64,000 nucleotides of DNA from Mycobacterium sp. DL592 (GCF_011694515.1 NZ_CP050192.1:953550-1017549); one strand, 5' to 3'; counted from the stretch's first letter, positions 17,409-26,823 are shown. Numbers and translations are program-made. The notes: generated by a model not told the origin, from the letters alone.

Positions 17409-17451
17409 CCGGGGTCTACTGGTCGACCCCGATCCTCAGAGGAGACCCGTG

Positions 17452-17817
17452 ATGTCCGGCTACAACCCCGTCATGCAGAAGGCTCGGTTGGCCGATATCG
17501 AATCCGACGTGCACGGGCTCATCTCCAAGCGGACCGCCGAGCTCGACGGCGTCTCGGTCACCGAGGTGACCTTCCACGAGGGCGCCCGCTGGTCCAACGA
17601 CCTCAAGGACTATGCCGGCACAGAACTGTGCGAGCTGCCCCACGTCGCCGTGGTGACCAGCGGCGCCCTTGCGATCCGGATGGCCGACGGCTCCGAGGAC
17701 GTCTTCGCCGCCGGGGATGTCATGCTGCTACCGCCGGGGCATGACGCCTGGAGCGTCGGCAATCAGGCGTGCACCTTCATCGAATTCTCCAGGGGCAACG
17801 ACTACTACGGGCAGTAG
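17452..17817 (+). CDS. Small cytosolic cupin-domain protein
   Basis: 121 residues, one cupin barrel. The first motif is FHEGARWSNDLKDYAGTELCELPHVAVVTSG and the second is GDVMLLPPGHDAWSVGN, with one His in each, so a mononuclear metal site is possible but incomplete compared with classical two-His-Glu-His cupins. GAGGAGAC precedes both GTG 17449 and ATG 17452; the ATG has the better spacing. Related single-domain cupins are often hormone-, sugar- or small-ligand-binding proteins. Convergent with ohr, five bases apart. Confidence 0.7.
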   Translation: MSGYNPVMQKARLADIESDVHGLISKRTAELDGVSVTEVTFHEGARWSNDLKDYAGTELCELPHVAVVTSGALAIRMADGSEDVFAAGDVMLLPPGHDAWSVGNQACTFIEFSRGNDYYGQ

Positions 17818-17822
17818 GCGCC

Positions 17823-18245
17823 TCAGTCGTCGCTGACGGTCAGCGTGACGTCGATGTTGCCGCGGGTGGCGTTGGAGTACGGGCACACCTGGTGAGCCTT
17901 CTCGGCGAGTGCCACCGCGGTCTCGTGGTCGACGTTCGGCAGGGTGATCTCGAGTTCGACGGCGAGGGTGAACCCGCCGGCGTCGTTGTTGCCGAGCGAA
18001 ACACGAGCGCCGACTGAGGAATCCGACACATCGGCCTTCTCCTGGCGGGCGACCAGCCGCAGCGCGGAGTGGTAGCAGGCGGCGTACCCGACGGCGAACA
18101 GCTGCTCGGGGTTGGTGCCCACCCCGGAACCGCCCATCTCCTTGGGGATGCTCAGGGCGACGTCGACCTTGCCGTCGGAGGTGCGGCCGTGCCCGTCGCG
18201 GCCCTCGCCGGTGGCCAGAGCTTCAGCGGTGTAGAGAACGTTCAT
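17823..18245 (-). CDS. ohr: Organic hydroperoxide resistance protein Ohr (OsmC superfamily)
   Basis: 140 residues, the usual Ohr length. It reduces lipid and organic hydroperoxides with a thiol peroxidase mechanism in the cytoplasm. The two catalytic cysteines are Cys57 (GYAACYHSAL) and Cys121 (HQVCPYSNA), and the Glu of the family is in NPEQLFAVG. AGAAGGG precedes the ATG at 18245. The gene follows ohrR on the same strand with only four bases between, so both are read from the promoter and operator at 18698-18733. Confidence 0.95.
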   Translation of the reverse strand: MNVLYTAEALATGEGRDGHGRTSDGKVDVALSIPKEMGGSGVGTNPEQLFAVGYAACYHSALRLVARQEKADVSDSSVGARVSLGNNDAGGFTLAVELEITLPNVDHETAVALAEKAHQVCPYSNATRGNIDVTLTVSDD

Positions 18246-18249
18246 GTCA

Positions 18250-18690
18250 TTACCCTTCTGATTCAGTGGATAGCACTGCCTCGGACAGGCGCAGCACTGC
18301 GTCGCGGAGCGCGACAATCTCGTCGGGGCTCATCTCGGAGACCGTCATCAGCCGCTCGGGTATGCAGGCTGCCTTGTGCCGCAGCCGCTTTCCGGCCGGC
18401 GTCAGCACGACGTCGACACGACGCTCGTCATCGGCGGACCGTTGCCGGGTGAGGTATCCGATGGACTCCAGCCGTTTGAGCAACGGCGACAGAGTGCCCG
18501 AATCGAGGTGTAGCCGCTCGCAGAGCCGGCCGACGTTGGCATGGCCCTCCTCCCACAGCACCAGCAGAACCAGGTACTGCGGATAGGTGAGGTTGAGCTC
18601 AGCCAGCAGCGGCCGATATGCCGCTGTCACTGCGCGAGACGCCGAGTACAGCGCGAAGCACAGTTGATCGTCGAGGCGTGGAGCGGTCAC
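18250..18690 (-). CDS. ohrR: MarR-family peroxide-sensing repressor OhrR
   Basis: 146 residues when started at GTG 18690. The winged helix spans about residues 35-105 (TYPQYLVLLVLWEEG ... LHLDSGTLSPLLKRLESIGYLTRQR ... DERRVDVVLT). The redox-active N-terminal cysteine of OhrR is Cys11 in DDQLCFALYSASRAV, with the Tyr that helps sense it nearby. Oxidation by organic peroxide would release the operator and induce ohr. A -10 TATAGT ends seven bases before the GTG, so translation is probably leaderless, and the operator dyads overlap the promoter, giving autorepression. Confidence 0.93.
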   Translation of the reverse strand: MTAPRLDDQLCFALYSASRAVTAAYRPLLAELNLTYPQYLVLLVLWEEGHANVGRLCERLHLDSGTLSPLLKRLESIGYLTRQRSADDERRVDVVLTPAGKRLRHKAACIPERLMTVSEMSPDEIVALRDAVLRLSEAVLSTESEG

Positions 18691-18697
18691 GGCGACA

Positions 18698-18733
18698 ACT
18701 ATAGGACACAATTAAGTTGTGCACAACCTATAG
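18698..18733 (-). promoter_or_regulatory. ohrR-ohr promoter with overlapping OhrR operator
   Basis: Reading the minus strand, TTGTGC (-35) and TATAGT (-10, 18703-18698) are 17 bases apart. The spacer contains CACAATTAAGTTGTG (18707-18721 on plus), an imperfect dyad of the OhrR type; TTGTGCACAA (18717-18726) is a second, perfect palindrome; and CTATAGG/CCTATAG (18699-18705 and 18727-18733) flank the whole as an inverted pair. Binding here would block RNA polymerase. Confidence 0.65.
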
Positions 18734-18770
18734 GGTGCGGGAATCGTCGCCGCAGGTCCCGGACGCGGCG

Positions 18771-18776
18771 TAGCCT
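18771..18776 (+). promoter_or_regulatory. Leaderless -10 box for the GH29 gene
   Basis: TAGCCT ends seven bases before the ATG at 18784; there is no Shine-Dalgarno sequence. Confidence 0.5.
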
Positions 18777-18783
18777 TGGGCCT

Positions 18784-20235
18784 ATGTACTTACCGACCTG
18801 GGAGTCCGTCGGCTCACATCCGCTCCCGGACTGGTATGACGACGCCAAACTCGGTGTCTTCCTGCACTGGGGCCTGTACTCGGTCCCCGGGTGGGCGCCT
18901 CAGGTCCCTGACATCCAGCAGCTGCTCAAGGAACGAGGGCCCGCAGAGATGTTGCGGGACAACCCCTATGCCGAGTGGTATCTCAACACCAGCCGGATCG
19001 AGGGCAGCCCGACCTGGTTTCACCAGCGCGCCACCTACGGACCCGGGGCCACCTACGACGATTTCGTCGAGGCGTTCGACGAGGGCACCGCGACCGCAGA
19101 CATGGCGGCCATCGCTGCGACGTGCCGCGACGCCGGCGCGCGCTATGTGGTGCTCACCACCAAACACCACGACGGCTTCTGCCTGTGGCCCACCGAGTTG
19201 GTGCATCCCCGCAAGGGCCACTACCACGCCAAGCGCGACATCGTCGGCGACCTACGTGCGGCCGTGCTCGACGCCGGCCTGCGGATGGGTCTGTACTACT
19301 CGGGCGGCTACGACTGGCCCTACAACGACGCACTGCTGACCAACCCCGCCGATAGCTTCCTGGCCGTCCCGCACAGTCCCGACTACGTCCGCTACGCCAC
19401 GGCACACGTCCGTGACCTCATCGACCGCTACCAGCCGTCGGTGCTGTGGAACGACATCGGCTGGCCCGCCGGGGGCGACCTCGCCGCGCTGTTCGCCGAG
19501 TACTACAACGCGGTGCCCGACGGGGTGATCAACGACCGCTGGATCGAGCCGCCCGCCCACCGTGGCGCCGTCACCGACACGATTGCCCGCATCGGCGGCA
19601 CTCTGGTGCAACGGTTCTGGTCGGTCATCCCGGAGCAGCGCAAGTCGCTGACCTTCCCGGCGAGCCACCACTACGACATCCGTACCCCCGAGTATGCGCA
19701 GTTCGACACGGTCCAGGACAAGAAGTGGGAGTCCACCCGCGGCGTCGGACATTCCTTCGGGGCCAACCGCAATGAGCGTCCTGAGGACATCGTCACGGCC
19801 ACCGAGCTGGTCCGCTCCTTCGTCGACATCGTCGCGAAGAACGGCAACCTGCTGATCGGCATCGGGCCCGACCAGTACGGCAGGTTCCCTGCCGAGCAGC
19901 TCGCACCGCTGCGCGGGCTGGGGCAGTGGCTGGCCGTCAACTGCGAGGCTGTCTTCGGCACCCGGCCGTGTCATCTCGCGCAGACCACCACCACCGAGGG
20001 CGGCGCGGTGCGGTTCACCCAGCGCGACGGGGCCGTGTACGCGATCCTGCTGGACGTGTCCGCGCGCGAGTTCGGCATCCGCGGCGTCGCGGCCACCGAG
20101 GTGCGGATGCTGGGCCTCGAGGAGCCGATCGAGGCCTCCACGACCGACGGCATGCTGGCAGTGCGACTACCCGAACGTATGCCGATGTCACCGGCTTACG
20201 TGCTGAGCCTCGGTTCCGGGGCCCGCAGCGTCTAG
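18784..20235 (+). CDS. Alpha-L-fucosidase (glycoside hydrolase family 29)
   Basis: 483 residues. The TIM barrel begins with [21 protein letters not shown] and includes the family signature [16 protein letters not shown]. The nucleophile Asp is expected in VLWNDIGW. A small beta domain forms the last 80 residues. No signal peptide, so the enzyme is probably cytosolic and acts on imported fucosides or fucosylated oligosaccharides. Its stop codon overlaps that of the convergent ABC ATPase gene (CTAG, 20232-20235). No fucose catabolic genes lie nearby, which leaves the physiological substrate open. Confidence 0.87.
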   Translation: MYLPTWESVGSHPLPDWYDDAKLGVFLHWGLYSVPGWAPQVPDIQQLLKERGPAEMLRDNPYAEWYLNTSRIEGSPTWFHQRATYGPGATYDDFVEAFDEGTATADMAAIAATCRDAGARYVVLTTKHHDGFCLWPTELVHPRKGHYHAKRDIVGDLRAAVLDAGLRMGLYYSGGYDWPYNDALLTNPADSFLAVPHSPDYVRYATAHVRDLIDRYQPSVLWNDIGWPAGGDLAALFAEYYNAVPDGVINDRWIEPPAHRGAVTDTIARIGGTLVQRFWSVIPEQRKSLTFPASHHYDIRTPEYAQFDTVQDKKWESTRGVGHSFGANRNERPEDIVTATELVRSFVDIVAKNGNLLIGIGPDQYGRFPAEQLAPLRGLGQWLAVNCEAVFGTRPCHLAQTTTTEGGAVRFTQRDGAVYAILLDVSAREFGIRGVAATEVRMLGLEEPIEASTTDGMLAVRLPERMPMSPAYVLSLGSGARSV

Positions 20236-21005
20236 AGCACCTTCGACAGGAACTCTTGCAGCCGTGGGCTTTTCGGGCTGTCAAACACCTGTTCGGGGGT
20301 GTCGTCCTCGACGATGTTGCCGTCGGCCATGAAGATGACCCGGGAGGCCACCTCGCGGGCGAAGCCCATCTCGTGGGTGACTACCACCATCGTCATGCCA
20401 CCGAGGGCGAGCTGGCGCAACACCTCCAGCACGTCACCGACCATCTCCGGGTCGAGCGCGCTGGTCGCCTCGTCGAACAACATGATCGAGGGGTCCATCG
20501 CCAGCGCCCGGGCGATCGCCACCCGCTGCTTCTGCCCGCCGGACAGTGTGGCCGGTTTGACGTTGGCCTTCTCGGCCAGGCCGACCTGACCGAGCAGCTG
20601 CATCGCCTTCTTCTCCGCGGCGGCCTTGTCCATCTTCTTGGTCACCAGCGGTGCCAGGGTGACGTTCTGCAGCACCGTCATGTGCGGGAACAGGTTGAAG
20701 TGCTGGAACACCATGCCGATGTGCTGACGCACCTTGTCCAGGTCGACCTTGGGATCAGTGAGGTCGAAGTGGTCGACCACCACCTTGCCCGCGGTGATGT
20801 CCTCCAGCTTGTTGAGGCAGCGCAGGAACGTCGACTTACCTGAGCCCGACGGCCCGATGACGCACACCACCTCGCCCTGTTTGATGTCGGTGGTGATGCC
20901 GTCGAGCACCACCAACTCACCGAACGACTTCTTGAGGTTTTCGATCTGAATCTTCACGGTGCCTGCCGGTTCGGCGGCGGCGGCCTCGGGAACGAGCTCG
21001 GTCAT
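20232..21005 (-). CDS. Polar amino acid ABC transporter ATP-binding protein (GlnQ type)
   Basis: 257 residues. Walker [10 protein letters not shown] (51-59), signature LSGGQKQR, Walker [15 protein letters not shown] and the switch His (VVTHEMGFA) are all intact. The first 17 residues are an acidic extension. It energises the fused binding-protein/permease encoded just upstream; ATG 21005 overlaps the permease stop by four bases (ATGA), showing translational coupling. Family homologues import glutamine, glutamate or other polar amino acids. Confidence 0.92.
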   Translation of the reverse strand: MTELVPEAAAAEPAGTVKIQIENLKKSFGELVVLDGITTDIKQGEVVCVIGPSGSGKSTFLRCLNKLEDITAGKVVVDHFDLTDPKVDLDKVRQHIGMVFQHFNLFPHMTVLQNVTLAPLVTKKMDKAAAEKKAMQLLGQVGLAEKANVKPATLSGGQKQRVAIARALAMDPSIMLFDEATSALDPEMVGDVLEVLRQLALGGMTMVVVTHEMGFAREVASRVIFMADGNIVEDDTPEQVFDSPKSPRLQEFLSKVL

Positions 21006-22480
21006 TTCACGATCCTTTTCTCGAGGCGATCCGAGAGTTTGGTCAACGCCATGATGACGATGAAGTAGATGATGCCGATGATCAGCCACATCTCGAACGA
21101 CTTGTAGTTGCCCGCGATGATGATCCGCCCGGTCTGGGTCAACTCCGCGATGCCGATCACCGACAGGATCGAGGTGTCCTTCAGCGTGATCACGAACTGG
21201 TTGATGTAGGACGGAATCATGGTCCGGATCGCCTGCGGCAGAATCACTTTCCGCATCGTCGGCAGATAGCCGATGCCGAGACTGCGAGCGGCCTCCATCT
21301 GGCCTTTGTCCACCGATTGGATACCGCCACGCACGATCTCGGTCATGTAGGCACCGGCGTTGAGCGACAGCGTAATGATGCCCGCCGTCAGCGCACTCAT
21401 CTGGAACCCGAGCGCCGAGGGAATGCCGAAGTAGATGAAGAACGCCTGCACCAGCAGAGGTGTGCCGCGGAAGACGTCGACGAACGTGGTGCCGATCGCC
21501 CGCAGCCAGATCGCCCGCGACACTCGGAACAGGCCGAAGATGATCCCGAGCACCAGGGCGATCGCGATCGAGACGACCGTCAGGATGACGGTCATCTTCA
21601 GCCCCTGCAGCAGCAAGGGGTAGGTGCTCTTGATCAGGCCGAGGTACGAGGTGTCGTCGGTGTTGGCCTTCTCGCTGAGGTAGGTGTTGACGATCTGGTC
21701 GTAGCGGCCGGACTTCTTGAGGTTGTCCAGCCCGGCGTTGAACTTTTTGAGCAGGTCAGCGTTGCGCCCCTTGTTCACGGCGAACCCGTAACCGGTGGGG
21801 TCCTGCTTGGGCCCCACGGTCTTGAACCCGCTGCCCTGCGCGATGTTGTACAGCAGCACCGGATAGTCCTCGAATACGGCCTGCGAGTTGCCGGTCTTCA
21901 CCTCGTCGAACATCGAGGACGAGTCCGCGAACGAGACGACCTGGAAGCCGTACTTGTCCTTGATGGAATTGGCGAACGTCGCACCCTGGGTGCCGTTCTT
22001 GACCGCCACCTTCTTGCCGCGCAGATCGTCATAGGACTTGATGTCGTCGTTGGTCTTCAGCACCGCCATCTGGATGCCGGACTCGAAGTAGGGCTCGGAG
22101 AAGTCGAACACCTGCTTGCGCTTGTCGGTGATGGACATGCCGGCGATAACGCCGTCGACCTGATTGGCTTGGACGGCTTGCAGTGCGGCGTCGAAGCCCA
22201 GAGGCTTGATGTCGACCTTGAACTTCTGATCCTCGGCGATGGCGCGGATGAGGTCCATGTCGATGCCGACGAAATTGCCCTGCTTGTCCTGGAATTCGAA
22301 GGGCGCGAAGGTGGTGTCGGTGGCGATCAGATACGTCTCGCCGTCGGCCGCTGCCCTTCCGGGCGTGAGCAGTGCGGTACCGGCCACGGTGACGAACAGG
22401 GCTGCCGCCAGCGCGATGAGAGCGCGGGCCCGGCTCGCTCGACATCGACTCAGGCTGCGCCGTAACCTTGCGGCTCCCAT
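21002..22480 (-). CDS. Fused amino-acid-binding protein and ABC permease (GlnH-GlnP type)
   Basis: 492 residues with two parts usually made by separate genes. Residues 1-45 form a signal/anchor ([20 protein letters not shown]); 48-270 are a type-3 periplasmic binding domain ([32 protein letters not shown], the ligand-carboxylate binding region); 285-492 are a permease domain with about five helices and the ATPase-contact EAA loop ([22 protein letters not shown]). GGGAGG lies nine bases before the ATG. The transporter thus needs only two polypeptides. Ligand specificity, probably Gln/Glu/Asp-like, is inferred from family. Confidence 0.92.
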   Translation of the reverse strand: MGAARLRRSLSRCRASRARALIALAAALFVTVAGTALLTPGRAAADGETYLIATDTTFAPFEFQDKQGNFVGIDMDLIRAIAEDQKFKVDIKPLGFDAALQAVQANQVDGVIAGMSITDKRKQVFDFSEPYFESGIQMAVLKTNDDIKSYDDLRGKKVAVKNGTQGATFANSIKDKYGFQVVSFADSSSMFDEVKTGNSQAVFEDYPVLLYNIAQGSGFKTVGPKQDPTGYGFAVNKGRNADLLKKFNAGLDNLKKSGRYDQIVNTYLSEKANTDDTSYLGLIKSTYPLLLQGLKMTVILTVVSIAIALVLGIIFGLFRVSRAIWLRAIGTTFVDVFRGTPLLVQAFFIYFGIPSALGFQMSALTAGIITLSLNAGAYMTEIVRGGIQSVDKGQMEAARSLGIGYLPTMRKVILPQAIRTMIPSYINQFVITLKDTSILSVIGIAELTQTGRIIIAGNYKSFEMWLIIGIIYFIVIMALTKLSDRLEKRIVK

Positions 22481-22595
22481 GTGTTGGCCTCCCTGCGTGT
22501 GCGTGTTTAGGCGCAGTTCACGCTAGTGGCCTGGCGGTGCTCCTGCTGTGCAACTGCGACACTCACCCGATCTACGGGAGCGTCAATAACTGGGG

Positions 22596-23309
22596 TCAGC
22601 CTTGACCGACGACGTTGTCGAAGCCGGACTTGTCCACGGTGGGCGAGCCGGAGCGATAGGTGACCTTGTTCTCGATTCCGGACGCGTTGATGACATCGGT
22701 GGATTCGACGGTCACGGTGTTGTTCATCCCGGAGACCTCCACCCGGGTGCAGTGCCCGGTGATCACCACGGTGTTCTCCACCCCGCTGATCGACACCGGG
22801 TTGTCACTGCACGCGATGGTCTTGTTCTCCTGGATGCCCGAGACATTGACGGTCGCCCCGGGTGCCGCGGTCTCGACGGTGCCGGCCGTGGTGGGGGCTC
22901 CAGGCTTTTCGGGTTCGGCGGTCGGACTGGGGTTTTCCGGCCGGGTGGTCGGGCTGAACGGCCCCCCACCCCCGGAGATGCGCGGCGTCGTCGGCGTCGA
23001 CGTGACCGTCTTGGTCGCGAACATCGAGGTCATTGCGATGACGCCGCCACCGATCACAAGGCCAACCACCAAGAGCCCCAACACAATCCAGCCGACCTTC
23101 ATCCCGGCCGACGACGGCGGCTGCACGGGAGGAGTCGGGATCGGCGGGCCGTAATACCCCGGCGGCGGAGGCGGCGGCATCGGCGGGGGCGCCCACGCGG
23201 GGGGCTGCTGACCCATCGGCGTGGTGCCCAGTTCCACCGGGCCCGCCCCGCCGGTCAACGGGCGCTCGAGTTCCTGAATCCGCTTCTCGGGATCGTCTTC
23301 GGGGTTCAT
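22596..23309 (-). CDS. Membrane-anchored DUF3060 protein with proline-rich N-terminus
   Basis: 237 residues. The first 65 are proline-rich and cytoplasmic (PPPPPPGYYGPPIPTPP), a single helix spans about 71-92 (VGWIVLGLLVVGLVIGGGVIA), then a Ser/Thr/Pro linker leads to a 90-residue DUF3060 domain of short beta repeats (NVSGIQENKTIACSDNPVSISG; VEVSGMNNTV; NASGIENKV). Each repeat has the G-x-x-N-x-V pattern of a beta-helix. Function of the domain is unknown; it is common in mycobacterial exported proteins. Four bases separate it from alkB on the right. Confidence 0.75.
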   Translation of the reverse strand: MNPEDDPEKRIQELERPLTGGAGPVELGTTPMGQQPPAWAPPPMPPPPPPGYYGPPIPTPPVQPPSSAGMKVGWIVLGLLVVGLVIGGGVIAMTSMFATKTVTSTPTTPRISGGGGPFSPTTRPENPSPTAEPEKPGAPTTAGTVETAAPGATVNVSGIQENKTIACSDNPVSISGVENTVVITGHCTRVEVSGMNNTVTVESTDVINASGIENKVTYRSGSPTVDKSGFDNVVGQG

Positions 23310-23313
23310 GGCC

Positions 23314-24519
23314 TCAACTGTCGAGCGCGTGAGCGGCCAGCTGCCGCTCCACTGAAGCCTCATTGTGAGCCATCAGTGGATGATTCGGCGGCAAAGCCGC
23401 CAGCCGGACGTCACCGCCGTAGTGCGCGATCACACGGTGGTCCATCACCCGGCGCCACAGCGGCGGCACCAGCGTCAGCGGAAGCATCGCCGCGTAACCG
23501 GCGGGCAGCTCCGGCGCTTCGTCGAAGTGCCGCAGCGCCTGATAGGGCCGCATCGGGTTGGCGTGGTGGTCGGAGTGCCGCGGCAGGTGGAACAGGAACA
23601 GGTTGGACAGCACGCTGTTGCTGTTCCAGCTGTGCGCGGGCCGCACCCGTTCGTAGCGGCCGTCGGGCAGCTTCTGCCTGCGCAGGCCGTAATGCTCCAT
23701 GTAGTTGACCATCTCGAGCAGGCAGATACCCACCAATGCCTGACCGAACAGCCACGGCAGCACGACGGGGCCGAACCAGACGGCCAAGCCCGCGTAGAGC
23801 ACCACGCTCATCGGCCAGGCGCGCAGCACCTCGTTGTGCCAGGACCACGGTGACTCGCCATGCCGGGCCAGGCGTCTGGCCTCCAGCCGCCACGCCGTCT
23901 GCACTCGGCCGGCCACCGAGCGCGGTAGGAACCGATAGAAGCTTTCGCCGAACCAGGAACTGGTCGGATCCTCGGGAGTCGCGACCCGCACGTGGTGGCC
24001 GTGGTTGTGCTCGACGGGGAAGTGGCCGTACCAGCATTGGGCGAGCGCGATCTTGCTCAGCCGCTTCTCGGTGCGCTCGCTGGTGTGCCCGATCTCGTGG
24101 GCGACGTTGATGGCGCACCCGCCGACGATGCCGACCGCCAGCATCAGCCCCAGCTTGTCCAGCCAGCTCATCGACAGCCAGCCGCCGCCCGCCCACAGCC
24201 AGCACGCGAACGCCAGCGACAGATACTGGCATGGCAGATAGAGGTATGTCGCCCAGCGGTAGAACCGGTCTTTCTCCAGCGACAGCAGCGCACCGTCGGA
24301 GGGCCCCTTGCTGTCGGCGCCGCCGAGGTAGTCCAGCAGCGGGCCGATCCCGAAGACCAGCACCAGCCCCAGCCACCAGAAGGCGGGGCTTCCGATGAAG
24401 AACACGCACAGCCATGACAGCCCGACCATCCCCGGCATGATCGTGCTGAACAACCACAGATAGCGCTTGCGATCTCGCCAATGAGGCACCGCGGCAGTAG
24501 AGGACGCCGGTGAGGCCAT
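23314..24519 (-). CDS. alkB: Alkane 1-monooxygenase (AlkB-type membrane di-iron hydroxylase)
   Basis: 401 residues, six or so membrane helices. The three histidine boxes are HEIGHT (141-146), EHNHGHH (170-176) and LPRHSDHH (312-319), and the NYMEHYG motif typical of alkane hydroxylases is at 272-278. These ligate the di-iron site that inserts oxygen at the terminal carbon of an alkane or fatty acid. The usual following rubredoxin and rubredoxin reductase genes are absent; electrons must come from partners encoded elsewhere. Divergent from an MFS gene. The substrate range cannot be predicted. Confidence 0.88.
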   Translation of the reverse strand: MASPASSTAAVPHWRDRKRYLWLFSTIMPGMVGLSWLCVFFIGSPAFWWLGLVLVFGIGPLLDYLGGADSKGPSDGALLSLEKDRFYRWATYLYLPCQYLSLAFACWLWAGGGWLSMSWLDKLGLMLAVGIVGGCAINVAHEIGHTSERTEKRLSKIALAQCWYGHFPVEHNHGHHVRVATPEDPTSSWFGESFYRFLPRSVAGRVQTAWRLEARRLARHGESPWSWHNEVLRAWPMSVVLYAGLAVWFGPVVLPWLFGQALVGICLLEMVNYMEHYGLRRQKLPDGRYERVRPAHSWNSNSVLSNLFLFHLPRHSDHHANPMRPYQALRHFDEAPELPAGYAAMLPLTLVPPLWRRVMDHRVIAHYGGDVRLAALPPNHPLMAHNEASVERQLAAHALDS

Positions 24520-24758
24520 GGTGAGTGTTTACCGTTTCGAGACCAAGACCGCAAACGATCGGTGAATTGCCACCACCGCGTGTCGGCGACAGGTTGGTCA
24601 TACCTGGGCGACGCCCGACCGCGGTCCCGACGCAGGCGGTGCAGCCGTCGTGGTGTTGCCTTGTCTGCGCTGAGCAACGAAGGCGCCCGCACTCCGCCCG
24701 GCTGCGCCGCCGAACAGGTATCTTCCCTGTCGGAAGTTTCCCTAGTCGTGGGGGTCAC

Positions 24759-25997
24759 ATGGCTGAGGTGACCGCGGACCGCACTCCCGGTCGTGCCTAT
24801 CGGACGCTGCTGACCCAGGGCACGCTCTACACCACCGGCACCCAGCTGGCCAACGTCTCGGTGGTGCTGCCGTTCATCTGTGCCCAGCAGGGTTACTTCT
24901 GGGCGGCCGGGCTGCTCTACCCGGCCTATAGCATCGGCATCGTCATCGGGAACTCGCTGTCACCCTATGTTCTGCAGCGCGCACGGCACCTCAAGCATCT
25001 CGTCATCGCCACCACCACCGGACTGATGGCCACCCTGGTGGCGATCAGTGCCGTCTCGGCGTGGACCCGGTTGTTCATCGCCGGCATCTTCCTGTCGGTG
25101 TCGCTGGCCACCGGCGTGGTGGCGGGTATCTCGAAAGTGGCCTACTCCGAGGTCGTTTCGAGCAAGCTCGAGGATCACCGGCGCAGCGACCTGGTGCTCA
25201 CCCAGGGTGCGATCGGTGCGATCGGCGCCATCGCCACCACATTGATGCTGCTGCCGTTCCTGGCCCAACGCGATCCCGACCACAGCCGCCTGGACGTGCT
25301 GTGGCTGGGTGCTTCGGGTCTGGTGGCCGCCGCGATCGCGGCGCTGTTCATCGGCCCGGTCCAGGCGTCCGCCGACCAGCGGGTGACCTTCGCCGACACC
25401 TACCGCGACGGCATGCGGGCCGCGAAGTCCGAATCCTGGTTCCGCCGTTACGCGCTGATTCAGCTGGTATTCGTCCCGGTCAGCCTGGGCACGTCCTTCT
25501 ACAGCATCCATGCCTCGGTTAACCACAGCGATACCGCGGGGAGTCTGCACGTGCTGGTCATCTCCTCCAGCGTCGGCATGGTCGTGGGGTCGCTCTTCTG
25601 GCGCTTCGTCAGCCGGACCCTGGGCGTACGGGGGATGCTCATCAACAGTGCACTGCTGGGCACCGCGGCGGCGGCGATCTGCGTGGTGATGGAGTACCGC
25701 GACGACCTGAACCACATCTGGATCTACGGCATCGTGTTCATCCTGGCGACCATGGCCAACCAGGCGATCTTCAGTGCGGGCCTGGCCTGGGTCGGTGCGT
25801 ACGCCGCCGACCACAACCGGGCGACGCTGATCGGATTCGGCTCCCTGCTGATCGCGGTGGAGTCCTCGATCCTGGGTGCCGCGCTTGGGGCCGTCGCCCA
25901 GAATGCCGCGGTGGTCGGACCGATCCTCACTCTCCTGGTGCTCAATGTCGGCGCCGGGGTGGCGGCGGTCGTCGTCGCGCCGTCGGGACGCGGTTGA
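24759..25997 (+). CDS. MFS-type membrane protein
   Basis: 412 residues with roughly twelve hydrophobic segments in two halves joined by a cytoplasmic loop near residue 205-225 (FADTYRDGMRAAKSESWFRRY). The repeat of the MFS fold is recognisable but the strict motif A (G-x-x-x-D-R-x-G-R) is degenerate, so this belongs to a poorly described branch. Start ATG 24759 is preceded by GGGGG at a useful distance; an in-frame opening to 24525 has no ribosome site. Transported compound unknown. Shares a 239-base divergent intergenic region with alkB. Confidence 0.75.
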   Translation: MAEVTADRTPGRAYRTLLTQGTLYTTGTQLANVSVVLPFICAQQGYFWAAGLLYPAYSIGIVIGNSLSPYVLQRARHLKHLVIATTTGLMATLVAISAVSAWTRLFIAGIFLSVSLATGVVAGISKVAYSEVVSSKLEDHRRSDLVLTQGAIGAIGAIATTLMLLPFLAQRDPDHSRLDVLWLGASGLVAAAIAALFIGPVQASADQRVTFADTYRDGMRAAKSESWFRRYALIQLVFVPVSLGTSFYSIHASVNHSDTAGSLHVLVISSSVGMVVGSLFWRFVSRTLGVRGMLINSALLGTAAAAICVVMEYRDDLNHIWIYGIVFILATMANQAIFSAGLAWVGAYAADHNRATLIGFGSLLIAVESSILGAALGAVAQNAAVVGPILTLLVLNVGAGVAAVVVAPSGRG

Positions 25998-26033
25998 CGG
26001 CGCTTTCACAGTTTGCGTCCCAGCTGCCGCGGG

Positions 26034-26039
26034 TAGGCT
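26034..26039 (+). promoter_or_regulatory. Leaderless -10 box for sodC
   Basis: TAGGCT ends six bases before the ATG at 26046 with no ribosome-binding site between. Confidence 0.5.
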
Positions 26040-26045
26040 CGCCAG

Positions 26046-26693
26046 ATGTTGACACCTGTACGCGTCGGCGCTGCCGCGTTCCTCCTGCCCATCGCGTTCG
26101 TCACGGCCTGCTCGTCGAATGGGTCCACCAACCAGGCGACTTCGTCGACCACCTCCGGTACGGCCGCGGCAGGCGCGGAAAGCATTGTGACGCAACTGAA
26201 GACGCCGGATGGCACCCCGGTGGCCAACGCCACCTTCGACTTCTCGAACGGCTATGCCACGATCACGGTCGAGACCATCGCGGGCGGCATTCTGACACCC
26301 GGCTTCCACGGGCTGCACATCCACGCGGTGGGCAAGTGTGAGCCGAACTCGGTGGCACCCAGCGGCGGCGCGCCGGGCAACTTCAACTCCGCGGGCGGGC
26401 ACTTCCAGGTCAGTGGCCACACCAGTCATCCCGCCAGCGGCGACCTGACCTCACTTCAGGTCCGTCCGGACGGCTCGGCCAAGCTGATCACCACCACCGC
26501 GGCCTTCACCAAGGCGGATCTGACCGGGCCGCAGGGCACCGCCCTGATGATCCACGAGGGTGCGGACAACTTCGCCAACATCCCGCCGCGCTATACCGTC
26601 GACGGCAAGCCCGGGCCCGACGAGCAGACGATGGCCACCGGTGACGCCGGCAAGCGGGTGGCGTGCGCGGTGATCAGCCCGGCGAAGAGCTGA
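26046..26693 (+). CDS. sodC: Lipoprotein Cu/Zn superoxide dismutase
   Basis: 215 residues. The signal peptide ends in a lipobox VTAC with Cys22 as the lipid-modified residue, placing the enzyme on the outer face of the membrane. After a Ser/Thr-rich linker comes the Cu/Zn SOD barrel: [11 protein letters not shown] holds two copper His residues and a disulfide Cys, [13 protein letters not shown] holds the bridging and zinc His residues, and the C-terminal [12 protein letters not shown] supplies the second Cys. It detoxifies superoxide arriving from outside, as SodC does in pathogenic mycobacteria. Monocistronic and leaderless. Confidence 0.93.
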   Translation: MLTPVRVGAAAFLLPIAFVTACSSNGSTNQATSSTTSGTAAAGAESIVTQLKTPDGTPVANATFDFSNGYATITVETIAGGILTPGFHGLHIHAVGKCEPNSVAPSGGAPGNFNSAGGHFQVSGHTSHPASGDLTSLQVRPDGSAKLITTTAAFTKADLTGPQGTALMIHEGADNFANIPPRYTVDGKPGPDEQTMATGDAGKRVACAVISPAKS

Positions 26694-26717
26694 GCCGCAC
26701 CTGCACCAGCAGGCACT

Positions 26718-26823
26718 GTGACCTACGCCACTGGCGAAGTATCGAGACGCGCTCACTAAGCGCCGCGAGCAGCGAACATCCGGCTTGTTCGCAGGCGCAT
26801 CGCCGGCCATTGTGGCGTAGCAC
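26718..26823 (+). other. Predicted branched RNA or DNA secondary structure after sodC
   Basis: Outer arms GTG-ac-CTACGCCAC (26718-26731) and GTGGCGTAG-CAC (26812-26823) pair over twelve bases with one bulge. Inside are three hairpins: GCGCT-CACTA-AGCGC (26749-26763), GCGAACA-TCCGGCT-TGTTCGC (26772-26792) and GGCG-CAT-CGCC (26794-26804). The result is a cloverleaf-like fold of about 106 bases. It is not a tRNA: acceptor, anticodon and T-loop sequences do not fit. Confidence 0.4.

Noticed and set aside
26718..26823. tRNA gene
   Set aside because: The cloverleaf-like folding lacks tRNA-invariant bases, a proper seven-base acceptor stem and a T-loop.
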